DNA of 64,000 nt from Rhabdophis nuchalis (Eukaryota > Chordata > Lepidosauria > Squamata > Natricidae): the NCBI GenBank assembly GCA_039707465.1, contig CM077645.1:146936503-147000502 (forward strand). Direction: 5' to 3'. Of the stretch, positions 12,785 to 23,602 are shown piece after piece. Below the pieces are notes generated by a model. It worked only from the letters and a program-made list of their open reading frames with translations, was not told where the DNA came from and made no database searches. The position numbers were made by a program, and so were the translations under genes. Each line of letters opens with the position of its first letter. Within the stretch, counting starts at the first letter, position 1.

Positions 12785-13655
12785 TCATTTCTGCAGGAAT
12801 AGCCAACACTCCAGAAGATAGGCTTAAGATACATAAGGAACTTGGCAAACTTGAACATTGGGCACTATGAAATGAAATTCAATAGTGAAAAGAGTAAGGT
12901 TCTACATTTAGGCAACAAAAATGAAATGCACAGGTACAGTATAGGTGGTACCTTGCTCAATAGTAGTAACTGTGAAAGGGATCTTGGAGTCCTAGTGGAC
13001 AACCATTTAGATATGAGCCAGCAGTGTGCAGCAGCTGCCAAAAAAGCCAACACAGTTCTAGGCTGCATAAATAGAGGGATAGAATCAAGAGCACGTGAAG
13101 TGTTAATACCACTTTATAATGCCTTGGTAAGGCCACACTTGGAATACTGCATTCAGTTTTGGTCACCACGATGTAGAAAAGACGTGGAGACTCTGGAAAG
13201 AGTGCAGAGAAGAGCAACAAAGATGATTAGGGGACTGGAGGCTAAAACATATGAAGAACGGTTGCAGGAACTGGGTATGTCTAGTTTAATGGAAAGAAGG
13301 ACTAGGGGAGAAATGATAGCAGTGTTCCAATATCTCAGAGGGTGCCACAAAGAAGAGGGAGTCAAACTATTCTCCAAGGCACCTGAGGGCAGAACAAGGA
13401 GCAATGGGTGAAAACTAATCAAGGAGAGAAGCAACTTAGAACTGAGGAGAAATTTCCTGACAGTTAGAACAATTAATCAGTGGAACAGCTTGCCTCCAGA
13501 AGTTGTGAATGCCCCAACACTGCAATTCTTCAAGATGTTGGATAGCTATTTGTCTAATGGTATAGTTTCCTGTCTAGGCAGGGAGTTGGACTAGATGACC
13601 TCCAAGGTCCCTTCCAACTCTGGTATTGTATGGTATGGGTATGGGTATTTGTGTT
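12785..13655 (+). mobile_element. CR1 LINE, 3' part with open C-terminal ORF2
   Basis: It holds a 189-codon open frame (12842-13411): FNSEKSKVLHLGNKNEMH, LGVLVDNHLDMSQQC, LVRPHLEYCIQFWSPRC, VQRRATKMIRGLEAKTYEER. This is the post-reverse-transcriptase C-terminal region of CR1 ORF2. The frame stops at 13409-13411, short of the family end, and CR1-like sequence continues to GAGTTGGACTAGATGACC. It is 5'-truncated, as is usual for CR1. Confidence 0.9.
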
Positions 13656-13705
13656 GTGTTGTGTTGTGTTGCGCTGCGCTGCACTGTATTGTATTGTATT
13701 ACTAA
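13655..13705 (+). repeat. (GTGTT)n/(TATTG)n tail of the CR1 copy
   Basis: A pentanucleotide array follows directly on the CR1 3' end. It shifts from GTGTT units to GCGCT and then TATTG. The copy at 58917 has the same TATTG unit as its tail. Confidence 0.85.
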
Positions 13706-13867
13706 TTCTACTATCTTTAGAATCCATTCCTCCATTGTGGGTATGAAATACTGGGGTTTTGTGCATTGAAATGGAAACATATGGGGGAAAATTCAAACAT
13801 CACCCGAGGTGAGAAAATGTCATTTCCTTATGGAAAGCAATTTTGTAGTGGTTTTAGTTAAACTTAC

Positions 13868-13971
13868 CAATCAGCTATACATCCTGTTATTAGGTAGCCA
13901 AAGATTAATCCTACAAGCAGAGAAAACTTCGCAATGTGAACTTTCCAGGCGGAGTCACAGACCAGATCCCA
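13868..13971 (-). CDS. SLC22A23: SLC22A23 exon 2
   Basis: This 104-bp internal exon was found by reading the minus strand between exons 1 and 3. It is preceded by a polypyrimidine stretch and AG acceptor (13973-13972) and followed by a GTAAGTT donor (13867-13861). It encodes residues 192-226, opening WDLVCDSAWK and ending GYLITGCIADW, with the last Trp codon split after two bases (TG|G). It carries the end of the first extracellular loop, membrane segment 2, and the start of the cytoplasmic MFS signature (G-x-x-x-D-x-x-G-R). A 104-bp second exon is the common SLC22 pattern. Asn is replaced by Ser in the CDSAW stretch relative to the human protein as I recall it. The reading frame is intact. 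Confidence 0.95.
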
Positions 13972-14063
13972 CTAAAAGAAACAAAAAAGAAAGAAAAGAA
14001 AGGTGATGCATTTAAAGTGGATAGGGTTATTTTCTTATTCTTGGAGCAAAATCACAAATAATA

Positions 14064-14510
14064 CAGGTAGTCCCTCTATTTAAAACCATTCACTTAATGA
14101 CCATCCGAAGCTATAACGGCACTGAAAAAAGTGACCTAACCATTTCTCATACTTATGACCAGAGATGGTATTCTTCCAGTTCAGACCAGTTTGCCTGAAA
14201 CAGTAGTGGAAATTGGCGGGAGGGCCCTGCCCACCCGCCCCAGCTCTATGCCGTCCCATTTAGTCAATCTTTAAAGCCAAAGCGCATGCACGAAAGACTA
14301 AGCTTATGCACAAATGGGGCGCGTGCGAGTGAAGTATGCATGCTCACACAGGTGCTCTCACATTTGCAAACCAGTAGGGAAGGTAAATGAATACCACCCC
14401 TGCTTATGACCACTGCAGCATCCCCATGGTCAGGTGATCAAAATTTGGCAACCTTCTGACAAGCAAAGTCAATGGGGAAGCCAGATTCACTTAACACCCG
14501 TTCCCTAGAA
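14064..14510. mobile_element. TA-flanked MITE split by a hAT insertion
   Basis: It starts TA|CAGGTAGTCCCTCTATTT and proceeds to TTTCTCATACTTATGAC. It is interrupted by the hAT element at 14160-14402, then resumes (CACTGCAGCATCCCCATGG, CAAAGTCAATGGGGAAGCC). It is truncated on the right near 14505. Confidence 0.7.
14160..14402. mobile_element. hAT MITE, 243 bp, with 8-bp target duplication
   Basis: The ends are CAGAGATGGTATTC and GAATACCACCCCTG, an imperfect inverted repeat. The flanks are CTTATGAC (14152-14159) and CTTATGAC (14403-14410), an exact duplication. The interior is non-coding with CpG-rich GCATGC words. It is inserted into the older TA-flanked MITE. Confidence 0.85.
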
Positions 14511-15155
14511 GAAGCTAACTAAAATTTTACAGGAGCCAGTAACCAGACCCTTATAAGATTTTACAATTCTAGCCATTCCATCTTCCTTCCCACTGGCAAT
14601 TCAGAGTTTTAACATACATTCTCTGAATATGGAGATCTTCTGTGGCAAATGTATCAATAATAAACCTGTCTAATTTTTAAAAGCAGGTGATGTATTTCAC
14701 TAACATTGTCTGCTTTTGGCACTAACTTATGCCAAAAAGAAGTGCCTCTTTTGTCTACTGAATTAGTTTATTGGTTTACTTCCATCACTCTGTTTGCCCT
14801 TTTCTTTTCCCTCATAAGAAAATATTCTAATGGCTCTTTAAAACAGCACCCGGAACTCTTTTTTTTTTTGTTCTTCGGTGGAGGTCGATATCGAAGGTCA
14901 TGGAAGCGAATGGTAAACAACCGTATTATTTTTCTGTATTCAGAGCAAGTATTAGCAGAGGTTTGGCCAGATCATCTGTAATCAGAGAAGGAAGAGTTAT
15001 TGTTAAGCTGTTAAGAGTTCTGGGAAGCTTGTATATCTATCTATCCAGTAACATGAAATGACTGGATAAAATTTCCTTTCTGGCATCTTCTACAGTTAAT
15101 CTTCACCTTGAAGGAAATGGGAAGAATTTCAGTTTGCGCTGTTAACTACTTAAGG

Positions 15156-15290
15156 CAGGGATGTCCAAACTTGGGAAGTTTAAGACTTGTGGACTCCAAC
15201 TCCCAGAATTCCCCAGCCAGCCATGCTGGCTGGGGAATTCTGGGAGTTGGAGTCCACAAGTCTTAAACTTCCCAAGTTTGGACAACCCTG
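15156..15290. mobile_element. Palindromic hAT MITE, 135 bp
   Basis: Two nearly perfect 60-bp arms (AACTCCCAGAATTCCCCAGC and its complement) meet at GCCATGCTGGC. The outer ends are CAGGGATGTCC and GGACAACCCTG. Exact 8-bp duplication ACTTAAGG at 15148-15155 and 15291-15298. Confidence 0.9.
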
Positions 15291-16289
15291 ACTTAAGGAT
15301 TTTTAAAGAAAGTTTCACATATCTGAGCCACTTAAATAAAGATTACAATATCTACTGTAAAAGGAAGCAATCTAAAGACATTTCTTTGACTAAATATTTA
15401 ACTCAAACAAATCTTCAGTTTAATTACAATTGCATTCAAGAAGATTTATATCAATTTTTTTTAACCCTGGAAACTCTTTCAGAACTAGTCAGTTCAGACT
15501 GAAAAGACATATTTAAGGGCAGTTGTCTAATTATACTTCCTTTAGGACTTCCCAAAAATCTTAGTTGTTTAGTAATGTTTTTAGGCTAAGCAGCAAGCGA
15601 TAGAACTTCAGGCAACCAATATTCAATTCATTAGGAACTATTTTCAGTGTTCCCACACCACAAGAGGAAGAAAGGGAAATTAACTAGATTAACTAACACA
15701 AGCAGAAATCTCAGGCAAAATTCACTGCAATGAATTTTATGTAGCATCAATGCCAAACAAACTAGATACTAACCCTGCCCTATCTTTCATTAAATGTCAG
15801 TAAAAACAATTGGTCCTTTAAAAACCCATTAATAGTTTTGGGAGAATGGGGTGCTTGAGACCCTGCTATGAAAAATCTTCATTGCATGTCTCGAGAAAGC
15901 TGTTCAACCAAACCAGCACAATAAACAAATACAACAAACTGCCCCATTATCCAAATCTCTTCAATGAACTGTTTAGAGAAGGTCTGTCAGACAAAATGGG
16001 CAGACAGGAATATAGACAAGAGCACTGGCATCTGATCCCTTGGTTGAGATAATATTTCCGTGGCACATCTGCTAGCTAGCAGGCATGTTCGCTGCTGCGT
16101 CATGAGACAGTGTGGCTAAACCACAACAAACTGGATTTCCTAGATTTCTCCACAAAAGCTTCTTTCATGGCAAGAATAATCTAATGACAGTTTGCTTCAT
16201 GAAGGAAGTTCGTCAACAGATAAAAGATTCTGCAGAAAGGATTCAAGCCATGTGCAAAAGATAAGCTGTTTGGCTCTGATCCTCTAGAT

Positions 16290-16439
16290 CAGGTGAACCT
16301 TTTTGGCACAGAGTGCCCAAACTGGAGGGCATGCACGCACACCACAGCACCTGAAACCCGACAACCAGCTGGTTGAACTGGGGCGATGGTGCACGTGCCT
16401 AAAGAAAGGGCTCTACGTGCCACAAGTTTGCTATCATAG
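16290..16439. mobile_element. hAT MITE, 150 bp
   Basis: It begins CAGGTGAACCTTTTTGGCAC and ends GTTTGCTATCATAG. Exact 8-bp duplication CTCTAGAT at 16282-16289 and 16440-16447. Non-coding. Confidence 0.8.
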
Positions 16440-16449
16440 CTCTAGATAG

Positions 16450-17212
16450 AACAAAACACTGTTGTAACTTCTGCACATGTGCTGCTCCACTGAGTTACAG
16501 CACAACTGCATTGCTTAGTGATGGCATTCCCTGAAGTTCCAGTTGCTATGGTTAACCAAATCCCACAGTTGTTAGAGAAGGTAACTTCCTGCTGGCTTTC
16601 CACAGCCAACTCAATGGGGAAGCTAGCAGGAAATTGCAATTCCCAGGCAACTCACAAGCAAGCAGAGCCAAATAAGGTGGCTGCTGTCAGGTGGGGAAGG
16701 TGCAAGGGAAGGTGAGGAAGGATGCACATCAGAGGTTGCTCCCGGTTTGGCCCAGTTTGGGCGAACTGGTAGTGGCGGTGGCAGGAGGCTCCTCCCACCC
16801 ACCTGGATGTTTCTGCACATGCGCAGAAGCGTTGCACGCACAAATGAGCGCACATGCACAAGTGAACCGGTACTAAAAATAATGGAAACCCACCACATAA
16901 ACATATGGCCAGTGTGGTGCAAGCACAAAAGGGAGGGTGCACAAATGAGAAAGACTTACCCTAGCAACTTGTGACCTTCTCTGCTGGCTTCCCTATTGAT
17001 ATTCTGGGGAAGCGGAAGGGAAGGTCTCAAATGGTGATCACAAGATCACAGGACACTGAAACCTGTCACAGGTGTGAGCTGGTTGTCAAAGACCCAGACT
17101 GCACGGGATGCTGGGACAGCCAGACTACCCAGTCCATAATCATAATTGACTTAGCACTGTTGTAACGTCAAACAGTTGCTGAATGAATGATGATAAGTGA
17201 AAGACTATCTGC
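16450..17212. mobile_element. TA-flanked MITE interrupted by a hAT-type insertion
   Basis: Family words flank both sides: AACTGCATTGCTTAGTGATGG and ACTCAATGGGGAAGC at the left, TGGTGATCACAAGATCACAG and AATGAATGATGATAAGTG at the right. The CAG-GGTTGC...AAACCCACC element (about 16731-16900) lies between them. Both arms are diverged. Confidence 0.45.
16731..16900. mobile_element. hAT-type MITE (GGTGGGTTTC family)
   Basis: This is similar in order to the 18587-18759 copy: CAGTTTGGGCGAACTGGTAG, then CTGCACATGCGCAGAAGC, ending ATGGAAACCCACCAC. The left end is decayed (CAGAGGTTGC) and I see no clear 8-bp duplication. Confidence 0.55.
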
Positions 17213-17726
17213 AATGGAAACCAAAGCAATGTATCTGTAACTCATTCTGCCAATACCATGAAATGAAATTTGAAAAGGTGCAGGTAGAAGAGGTACATTT
17301 TTACATCTATCTTGCCCGTAAAATTATAGTGTATACAACATTGGCAAAGAAATATTGCATAGAACAGCAGCATGGCTCAGCTTTAATTGTGTAAAACACA
17401 ACACTCCAACAACATGAGCAATGCCAGGGTAAGAGCAAGCACCTTCAACACCATGGTGTTTCTAGCCATAATGTGAAGGATGCGAAAGGGAAAAGCTTAG
17501 CGGTCCTATAGTGTTCAATGAAAATATGAGCGCTAAAAATCTCACTCAGAGATCAGTTCACAAATAAGGAAATTCAGCTCAGCGATGGTCTACCTTCAAA
17601 GATGTCATAAAAACAGCATTAGAGTCTAATCTAAGCAGGCAGGACACATTGTACATTTACCTGACAATAGGTATACCCGGTGGTGGCCCCAACATTACAT
17701 ACCTCTACTTTAGTGGTCTCCTACAA

Positions 17727-17951
17727 CAGGGGTAGTCATCCTTTTTATACCTACCACCCACTTTTGTATCTCTGTTAGTAGTAAAATTTCTAACCGCCCA
17801 CCGGTTCCACAGTAATGGTGATTTATAAAGTAGGGAAGTCAATTAAATTAAAAAAAGGAAAGTGCTTTAGTATCGGACAAAACCCCTACCACCCACCATG
17901 AAAGCTGGAACGCCCACCAGTGGGCAGTAGGGACCAGGTTGACTACCACTG
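17727..17951. mobile_element. hAT MITE, 225 bp
   Basis: The ends CAGGGGTAGTCATCC and GGTTGACTACCACTG form an inverted repeat. Exact 8-bp duplication TCCTACAA at 17719-17726 and 17952-17959. Inner arms CCGCCCACCGGTTCC and GGAACGCCCACCAGTGGG extend the symmetry. Confidence 0.85.
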
Positions 17952-18586
17952 TCCTACAAGATGGAAGATACAGAGATGGCCTTGATGAAGAAGGGAGATT
18001 TATTATCAAACCAATGGGGTGGGAAACATGGCTTATGCCCAAACAATGAAGAAAGTATGAATAAATATCAAAGACACTTCCCTAATGTTATACTCACATG
18101 AGTATAACAAAGGGAGGAGGTAAAGCATAATCATATTTGCAAGATTCTGATACCATGGTCAATCATAGTAAAAAAATAATTTGAGTTTTAATGTGGACTT
18201 GACTTCTGATCTACATCTTGGGGCTGTCAGAGAATAGATTGCAAAAAGAGCTTAGTGCCAACTGGAGTATTACCATGGAAGACCAAATAAAATGTAAGTA
18301 TTGGCCGAAGTTGTAACTGGACATCAATGCTATCCAGGTGAATAAAGTAAATATGATAGGGAAGGGTCAGACAAAAGGGCAAAGAATGTGAATGGGTTCC
18401 CAAAGAAGCTATCCTTTAGGATGCTTGAGCTAATCTTGTCTGGTGGTTTGTGCCTGTCCATATATGGAATAATCCATATAGGGAATGAAATGGAACTGTT
18501 GTGTCCAATATAGGGAACAAATGTTAATGTCAAGATGATGATTACTATCTAAATTCTTGTTCTCTTTCCATCAGGCACAAACAGAT

Positions 18587-18759
18587 CAGAGGTGGGTTTC
18601 TGCCAGTTTGCCCCAGATCAGGCAAACTGGTAGTGGTGGCGGCGGGAGGCTCCATCCACCTGCCCGGGCACTTCTGTGCATGCACAGAAACGGTGCACAA
18701 GCATGCGAGCGCACACCCATGAGCAAACTGGTAGTAAAATAAATTGAAACCCACCATTG
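18587..18759. mobile_element. hAT MITE, 173 bp (GGTGGGTTTC family)
   Basis: The ends are CAGAGGTGGGTTTC and GAAACCCACCATTG. Exact 8-bp duplication AAACAGAT at 18579-18586 and 18760-18767. The interior has AACTGGTAGTGGTGG, GTGCATGCACAGAAACGG and CAAACTGGTAGTAAAA. Confidence 0.85.
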
Positions 18760-19204
18760 AAACAGATAATCTGCCCAATAAAGTACCAGATTATGAATAT
18801 CAAATTCTTCTGGAACATTGAAAGTGTATTTCTTTCCCTACTCCCAAGCAATCTTGACAAGATGTATGTGAACCAGGCAACTGTCCAACATACTTTTGAA
18901 AAGCCTGATCTGTTTTCATTATTTAGAAATATTATTTGGAACATTATTTTATCAATTACTACAAAGTAACAGACTCCATTCCAGTTATTTGGGCAGAATG
19001 AAAAACCAGAGTTAATTTCCAATCTTTCACTCAGAAATTCTTCTATCCAATGCCTTTCTACTTTATCTAATGTCTAAAAAGACATTATTTCAGTCTCCTA
19101 ATTCCCCATTTCATAACCTGCTGCTTTCTGACATGCATGGCACTGCAACAACCAGAGTCTCCAGGAAGAATGGTCCTACAGCCTAGAAATGTGTTGACTT
19201 GAAG

Positions 19205-19400
19205 TTATATCCTACTGTGTTTCCCTGACCCCCGAAATAAGCACTTGGCCTTAATTTTGGGGAGGTCTTATTATTTTTGAGGTGCAGGAGGTGGCGAATG
19301 TGGTCACCTCATGGCTGTTGTTGTGTTGCAATATTTGGGGGGAGGACTTTCAGGGAGGGCTTATTATCCAGGGAAGTCTTATTGTTGGGGAAGCAGGGTA
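19205..19400. mobile_element. GTTTCCCTGA...GGAAGCAGGGTA repeat
   Basis: The words GTGTTTCCCTGACCCCCGAA, AATAAGCACTTGGCCTTA and GAGGTCTTATTATTTTTGAG match the fuller copy at 35930-36170. The ends are roughly inverted (TTTCCCTGA / GGGGAAGCAGG). A MITE of unknown superfamily, with no coding. Confidence 0.55.
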
Positions 19401-19809
19401 CTTAGAGAGTATCAAGTTGGAAAAAGCTAGTTTTAACTTTTACAATATTTGAAGATATAGTGATCAATCTTACTAATTACCGTAATAGCTCCTTTTGCAA
19501 GCAATGCTTCTCTACCAGATTTTGAAGGCACCACAGTTACAATATCCAAACATTCAGCAGTCATATCATCAGTCTCAAAACTCATCCATAAGCCAATCTC
19601 AATAATTCTGAGATGCATCTTGAGTGTGACAGTGTACTAGCAAAGCAATAGTTTGCAATGTCTCCCTTTTTCTAGACTTCTCCCAGCACCCTCATCAATC
19701 CTCTTGTTTACCCAGGAAGACTACCCCAAACGTCAGACTCAAGTGCTCCTAAAGCAGACCTCTCTCTGTTTGCATAGTGCCCTCAGGATAGCTAATGTTT
19801 CATTATTAT

Positions 19810-20110
19810 ACCGTTAGTTGGTCACCAGATGTTTAGACTGTCTTTGATATTTTTATTGAGTCCTTCCCAAGGATCTGTGATAAGCAGGTGTTGTTTGATG
19901 ATGTTGAAGATACTGTTGCAGAATGTTAGCTATTCCAAGTGAAGTTGCCTTTTACAATTGACTGATGGTGGTTTTGTCAATGTTCAAGTGGGGTCCAGAT
20001 GTTTTAGAATTGCACCCAAGGCACCTATTACTATTGGTACTATAGTACTAATTTGCTTTAGATAGGTCTTTGTATTTCTTCTCCTTTATTTTTTAATACT
20101 CTTTGGGACA
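19810..20110. repeat. Possible degraded retroelement
   Basis: The stretch looks like old repeat sequence (TATTTTTATTGAGTCCTTCC, CCTATTACTATTGGTACTAT) but has no clear ends, tail or usable frame. The assignment rests on general impression only. Confidence 0.25.
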
Positions 20111-20555
20111 AATAATATTCCCAAGAATGTCAGGTCAGGCAGTCCCATTGGTAAGAATGCCAGGCATGCTGTGCTCTGCTATTCTCACCACCAAAGGAGT
20201 GCCAAATCTTACATTTACACCTTTTAAGTGAAAGGAGCTCAATTGTTAATTGACACTTCAGCTACTATGTAGAATATTTTGAAAAAGTGAAGCCATCTAA
20301 AAGGCTTTTTATGGATTCATCTGGAGGAACAGATTCACGAGCAGATACCAACATCTTTGTTTTTAAATAAATGCACCATTGCTTTATGTACATTGTGTGG
20401 GCAGTAATTATCCACCCCACCCCCAAGTGTGCCTATATAATTACATGTAGCTATATTTGCTCACATTCTTAAAAGCAGATCATTAGCTTGGATGGAGGCT
20501 TGTCCAGGTGGAAGTCTAAGGAGATTCTCAATTATCCAGGTAATGGTTCTCCCAA

Positions 20556-20690
20556 ATGTGCTTTTCCTAAAGGCAACTGGACTTCCTTGAGTTTTTCCTT
20601 GAAAATATTTAGCTTCTCATTCAAGAAACTTTCTTAGTTCAGGAAAAAACCAAGAAAGTCCAGTTGCCTCTTGGAAAAGCATCTTTAGAA
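20556..20690. repeat. Interspersed repeat with inverted arms
   Basis: GCTTTTCCTAAAGGCAACTGG (20561-20581) is complementary, with few mismatches, to CCAGTTGCCTCTTGGAAAAGC near 20660-20680. Between them lie GAAAATATTTAGCTTCTC and AAGAAACTTTCTTAGTTC. It resembles a dispersed vertebrate repeat. No open frame. Confidence 0.45.
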
Positions 20691-20809
20691 TTGTCCAGCT
20701 GGGGGTTACTAGGATCAGAGGGCCAAGCTTCTAGGAATCTACGGTGAATTCCCCTGGACATTTTGAAATGCGTTGCAATTGAAACTGTTGCTATAAAATA
20801 TCTACCTCA

Positions 20810-21380
20810 ATTAGAACCATAGATTTGGAAGGTACCTCCAAAGTCAGCTAGTCCACCTCCAGGTAGGGCAAGAAGCACATTAAAATGCTACTAATAACCT
20901 GGCATGAACTTTGTTGTGAAAACATAAAGAAGGACATTTAATCAGCTTCCAAGACAGCCAGTTCCCTTCTCAACAGTATGCTGCACTATCAGGATGTTTG
21001 GTTACCCATTTTTTCCTTATAACCTGAACCCAAGAGTTGAGGGGTTTTTTTTCTCTATTTTTGCTTAATTGTTTTTCAAGCCTAGGTGATTATTTGATGG
21101 CTAGGATCACCCAAGCCATTACAGGCTTGCAATTATGCTTTCCGTGTGTTTACAGGCCATAGATGCAAGATGTTCATCACTAATACAAATGACAGCTCTT
21201 CAAATATATGAAGACAGCTGACATCTCACACCTCTTCAGTCCTAATTCCAGACTAAATGTTCCTAATTCCTCCAATCTTTCTTATTGACTTGGGTCTGCA
21301 GGAGCCAATGATTCTAAGATTCCTCTGTCCAGATGTAACACCTTCCTGGAGGAAACTATCAAAGTCATCCTAACCTATTT
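20810..21380 (-). mobile_element. CR1 LINE remnant, diverged
   Basis: The plus-strand words AGAACCATAGATTTGGAAGG and AGTCAGCTAGTCCACCTCC correspond to the CR1 3' end in reverse. Later words (GACAGCTCTTCAAATATATG, CATCTCACACCTCTTCAGTC) match the ORF2 C-terminal region. Decayed, with an unrelated insert around 21030-21150. Confidence 0.6.
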
Positions 21381-21535
21381 ATAAAATAGGCCACCCCAAA
21401 GTTTCCAGATTTAGAAACATCTCAAAATATAATATCTTTGCATGCATGAATCTAAGGTGGGGAAATATGTTGCAGGTTATAGTATTGCAGGAACCAAGCA
21501 TTTATCTCTTTATAAGCATAGCTGTAAAGAGTTAT

Positions 21536-21885
21536 CAAGGGACGCAGTGGCTCAGTGGCTAAGACACTGAGCTTGTCGATCAGAAAGGTTGGCAGTTTGG
21601 CGGTTTGAATCCCTAGTGCCATGTAACGGAGTGAGCTCCCGTTACTTGTCCCAGCTTCTGCCAATCTAGCAGTTTGAAAGTATGTAAAAATGCAAGTAGA
21701 AACATAAGAACCACCTTTGGTGGGAAGGTAAGAGTGTTCCTTGTGCCTTTGGTATTTAGCCACATGACCACGGAGAAGTCTTCAGACAGCACTGGCTTTT
21801 TGGCTTTGAAACAGAGATGAGCACTGCCCTCTAGAGTTGGGGACATATGAGGGGAACCTTTACCTTGTAAAGAGCTATCAGACAT
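21536..21885 (+). mobile_element. BovB-tailed squamate SINE (Sauria SINE type)
   Basis: A tRNA-like head carries an A box (GTGGCTCAGTGGCTAAGAC) and B box (GGTTTGAATCCC). It is followed by CGTTACTTGTCCCAGCTTCT, AAATGCAAGTAGAAA, and the BovB-derived tail (GAAACAGAGATGAGCACTGC, GGGAACCTTTACCTT). It is transcribed by RNA polymerase III in intact copies and mobilised by BovB LINEs. This copy is a few percent diverged. Confidence 0.9.
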
Positions 21886-22059
21886 GGCTTTTATTGAAAC
21901 TAGGACTTTTCTGTGGTAGCACCCAAACTTTGATTCATACTCTCCAGAGAAGCTTTAATTAGCATCAGCTTCAGTTCTGGATCTGCTCATGCATTCTAAA
22001 CAAAATTCTCATCTCATTATTTTATACCTTTGTTGCCATGGAAATGTGAAAATGATTTC

Positions 22060-22376
22060 CCAACTCTAGGGGGCGGTGCTCATCTCCGTTTCAAAGTTGA
22101 AGAGCCAGTGCTGTCTGAAGGCGTCTCCGTTGTCATATGGCCGGCATGACTAAACAGTGAAGGTGCACGGAACGCTGTTGCCTTCCCACCAAAGGTGCTT
22201 ACTATTTTTCTACTTGCATTTTTACGTGCTTTCAAACTGCTAGGTTGGCTGAAGATGGGACAAGCAACGGGAACTCATTCCCTTACGCGGTGCTAGGGAT
22301 TCGAACCACCAAACTACTAACCTTTCTGATCAACAAGCTCAGCATCTTAGCCACTGAGCCACCACGTCCTCCCACT
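22060..22376 (-). mobile_element. BovB-tailed squamate SINE, opposite orientation
   Basis: Read on the minus strand it has the A box (GTGGCTCAGTGGCTAAG), the B box (GGTTCGAATCCC) and the tail (GAAACGGAGATGAGCACCGC). It faces the copy at 21536-21885 across about 175 bp. Confidence 0.9.
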
Positions 22377-22717
22377 TTTATCCATACCTGACCCCTTTTT
22401 CTTTCTTGTCCATTTCACTAGCCCAGGGGTCCTTACATTTTATGGTGCCAGGAACCTTGAAAATAACAAATTATGTGAGAACAATCCTCTCCATGAATAA
22501 TACAGACTGTAGTGTTAGGACCCCCAGAGACAATAAATGACATTGATCTTCAAATCTATTCTTGATTCATGACCTATGGTTTAAAAACTGCAGATCTAGC
22601 CCCTTAATACTGCCAAGAACTGATGCAGAGAATCTAGATCTAAATCTGTATGTACATAACTACTTTATGGATTTCATAGATTTGATTCAAAAATCCTTCT
22701 CACTCATCAGATTAATG

Positions 22718-22848
22718 CAGAGTTTCCCAAACTTGGCAACTTGAAGACTTGTGGACTTCAACTCCCAGAATTCTCCAGCAGAGCTGGCTAGAGAATTCTG
22801 GGAGTTGAAGTCCACAAGTCTTCAAGTTGCCAAGTTTGGGAACCCCTG
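22718..22848. mobile_element. Palindromic hAT MITE, 131 bp
   Basis: The arms GAAGACTTGTGGACTTCAAC / GTTGAAGTCCACAAGTCTTC surround a short loop at CAGCAGAGCTGG. The ends are CAGAGTTTCCCAAAC and GTTTGGGAACCCCTG. Exact 8-bp duplication GATTAATG at 22710-22717 and 22849-22856. Confidence 0.9.
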
Positions 22849-23385
22849 GATTAATGCTTGAATGTTTAACACTTCAATATAATCAAGATATCCTCTTCTC
22901 AAGACACAGGAGGTATACACATACACTGGAAGGAATGCTCACTAAACTTGACAGCTACCTCTGGGTAACCATTTATTATTATGCATGGCATATCCCATAA
23001 TAGTATAGCCTCCAGGATTGTGATTCCTACATATTCTCTTGTTTTTCAGTGGCTATAAACCAGCTGAGGCAAAACTGAAGTCAGTTGCCATTTCATATTA
23101 TTGATTGATTGGGCAAACTAATTTACTAAGCTAAGCTAACCTTTTGACATTCTGTCACTCTGAATAATATAAATTGGTGTTACAGTTCATAACATTGTAC
23201 CTGAAGGAACTTCCCTAACCACAAAGCTTTAGCACTGAAAAGGCAGAAGGATGCTTTCAATCCAGATATTTGAATGCAGAGTCTTTCAACAGGGCCTTGA
23301 CATGTCAACCCACACCAGTCAGCATCATCACTTAGTTCCAAAGAGTAATTTCTAACTTGCCGGTTCTGTTTCTATATTTAGAAAT

Positions 23386-23553
23386 ACCGTATTTTTAAGA
23401 GTATAAGACGCATCAGAGTATAAGATGCACCCAAGTTTTGAAGAGGCTTTTTTTTTAAAGTAGGTAGATAGATAGAGGGAGAGAGAGGGAGAGACAGAGA
23501 GAGAAATACAGTAGGGAGGGAGGGAGAGAGAGAGAGTAGGTAGGTAGGTAGAG

Positions 23554-23602
<49 letters not shown>

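Larger units (their letters stand above)
8207..13867 (-). other. SLC22A23: SLC22A23 intron 2 (about 5.7 kb)
   Basis: This intron lies between the exon 2 donor and the exon 3 acceptor. It holds a Helitron-like end (8310-8508), two CR1 LINE fragments and two TA-flanked MITEs. 10720-12780 is AT-rich (including an AT run near 12007-12018) with no gene or recognised element. Confidence 0.9.

Noticed and set aside
21545..21620. A functional tRNA gene
   Set aside because: The A and B boxes belong to the head of a BovB-tailed SINE; there is no cloverleaf with an acceptor stem.
21536..22376. A CRISPR-like array or tandem gene pair from the two similar blocks
   Set aside because: They are two SINEs in opposite orientation, not short direct repeats with spacers, and the genome is eukaryotic.
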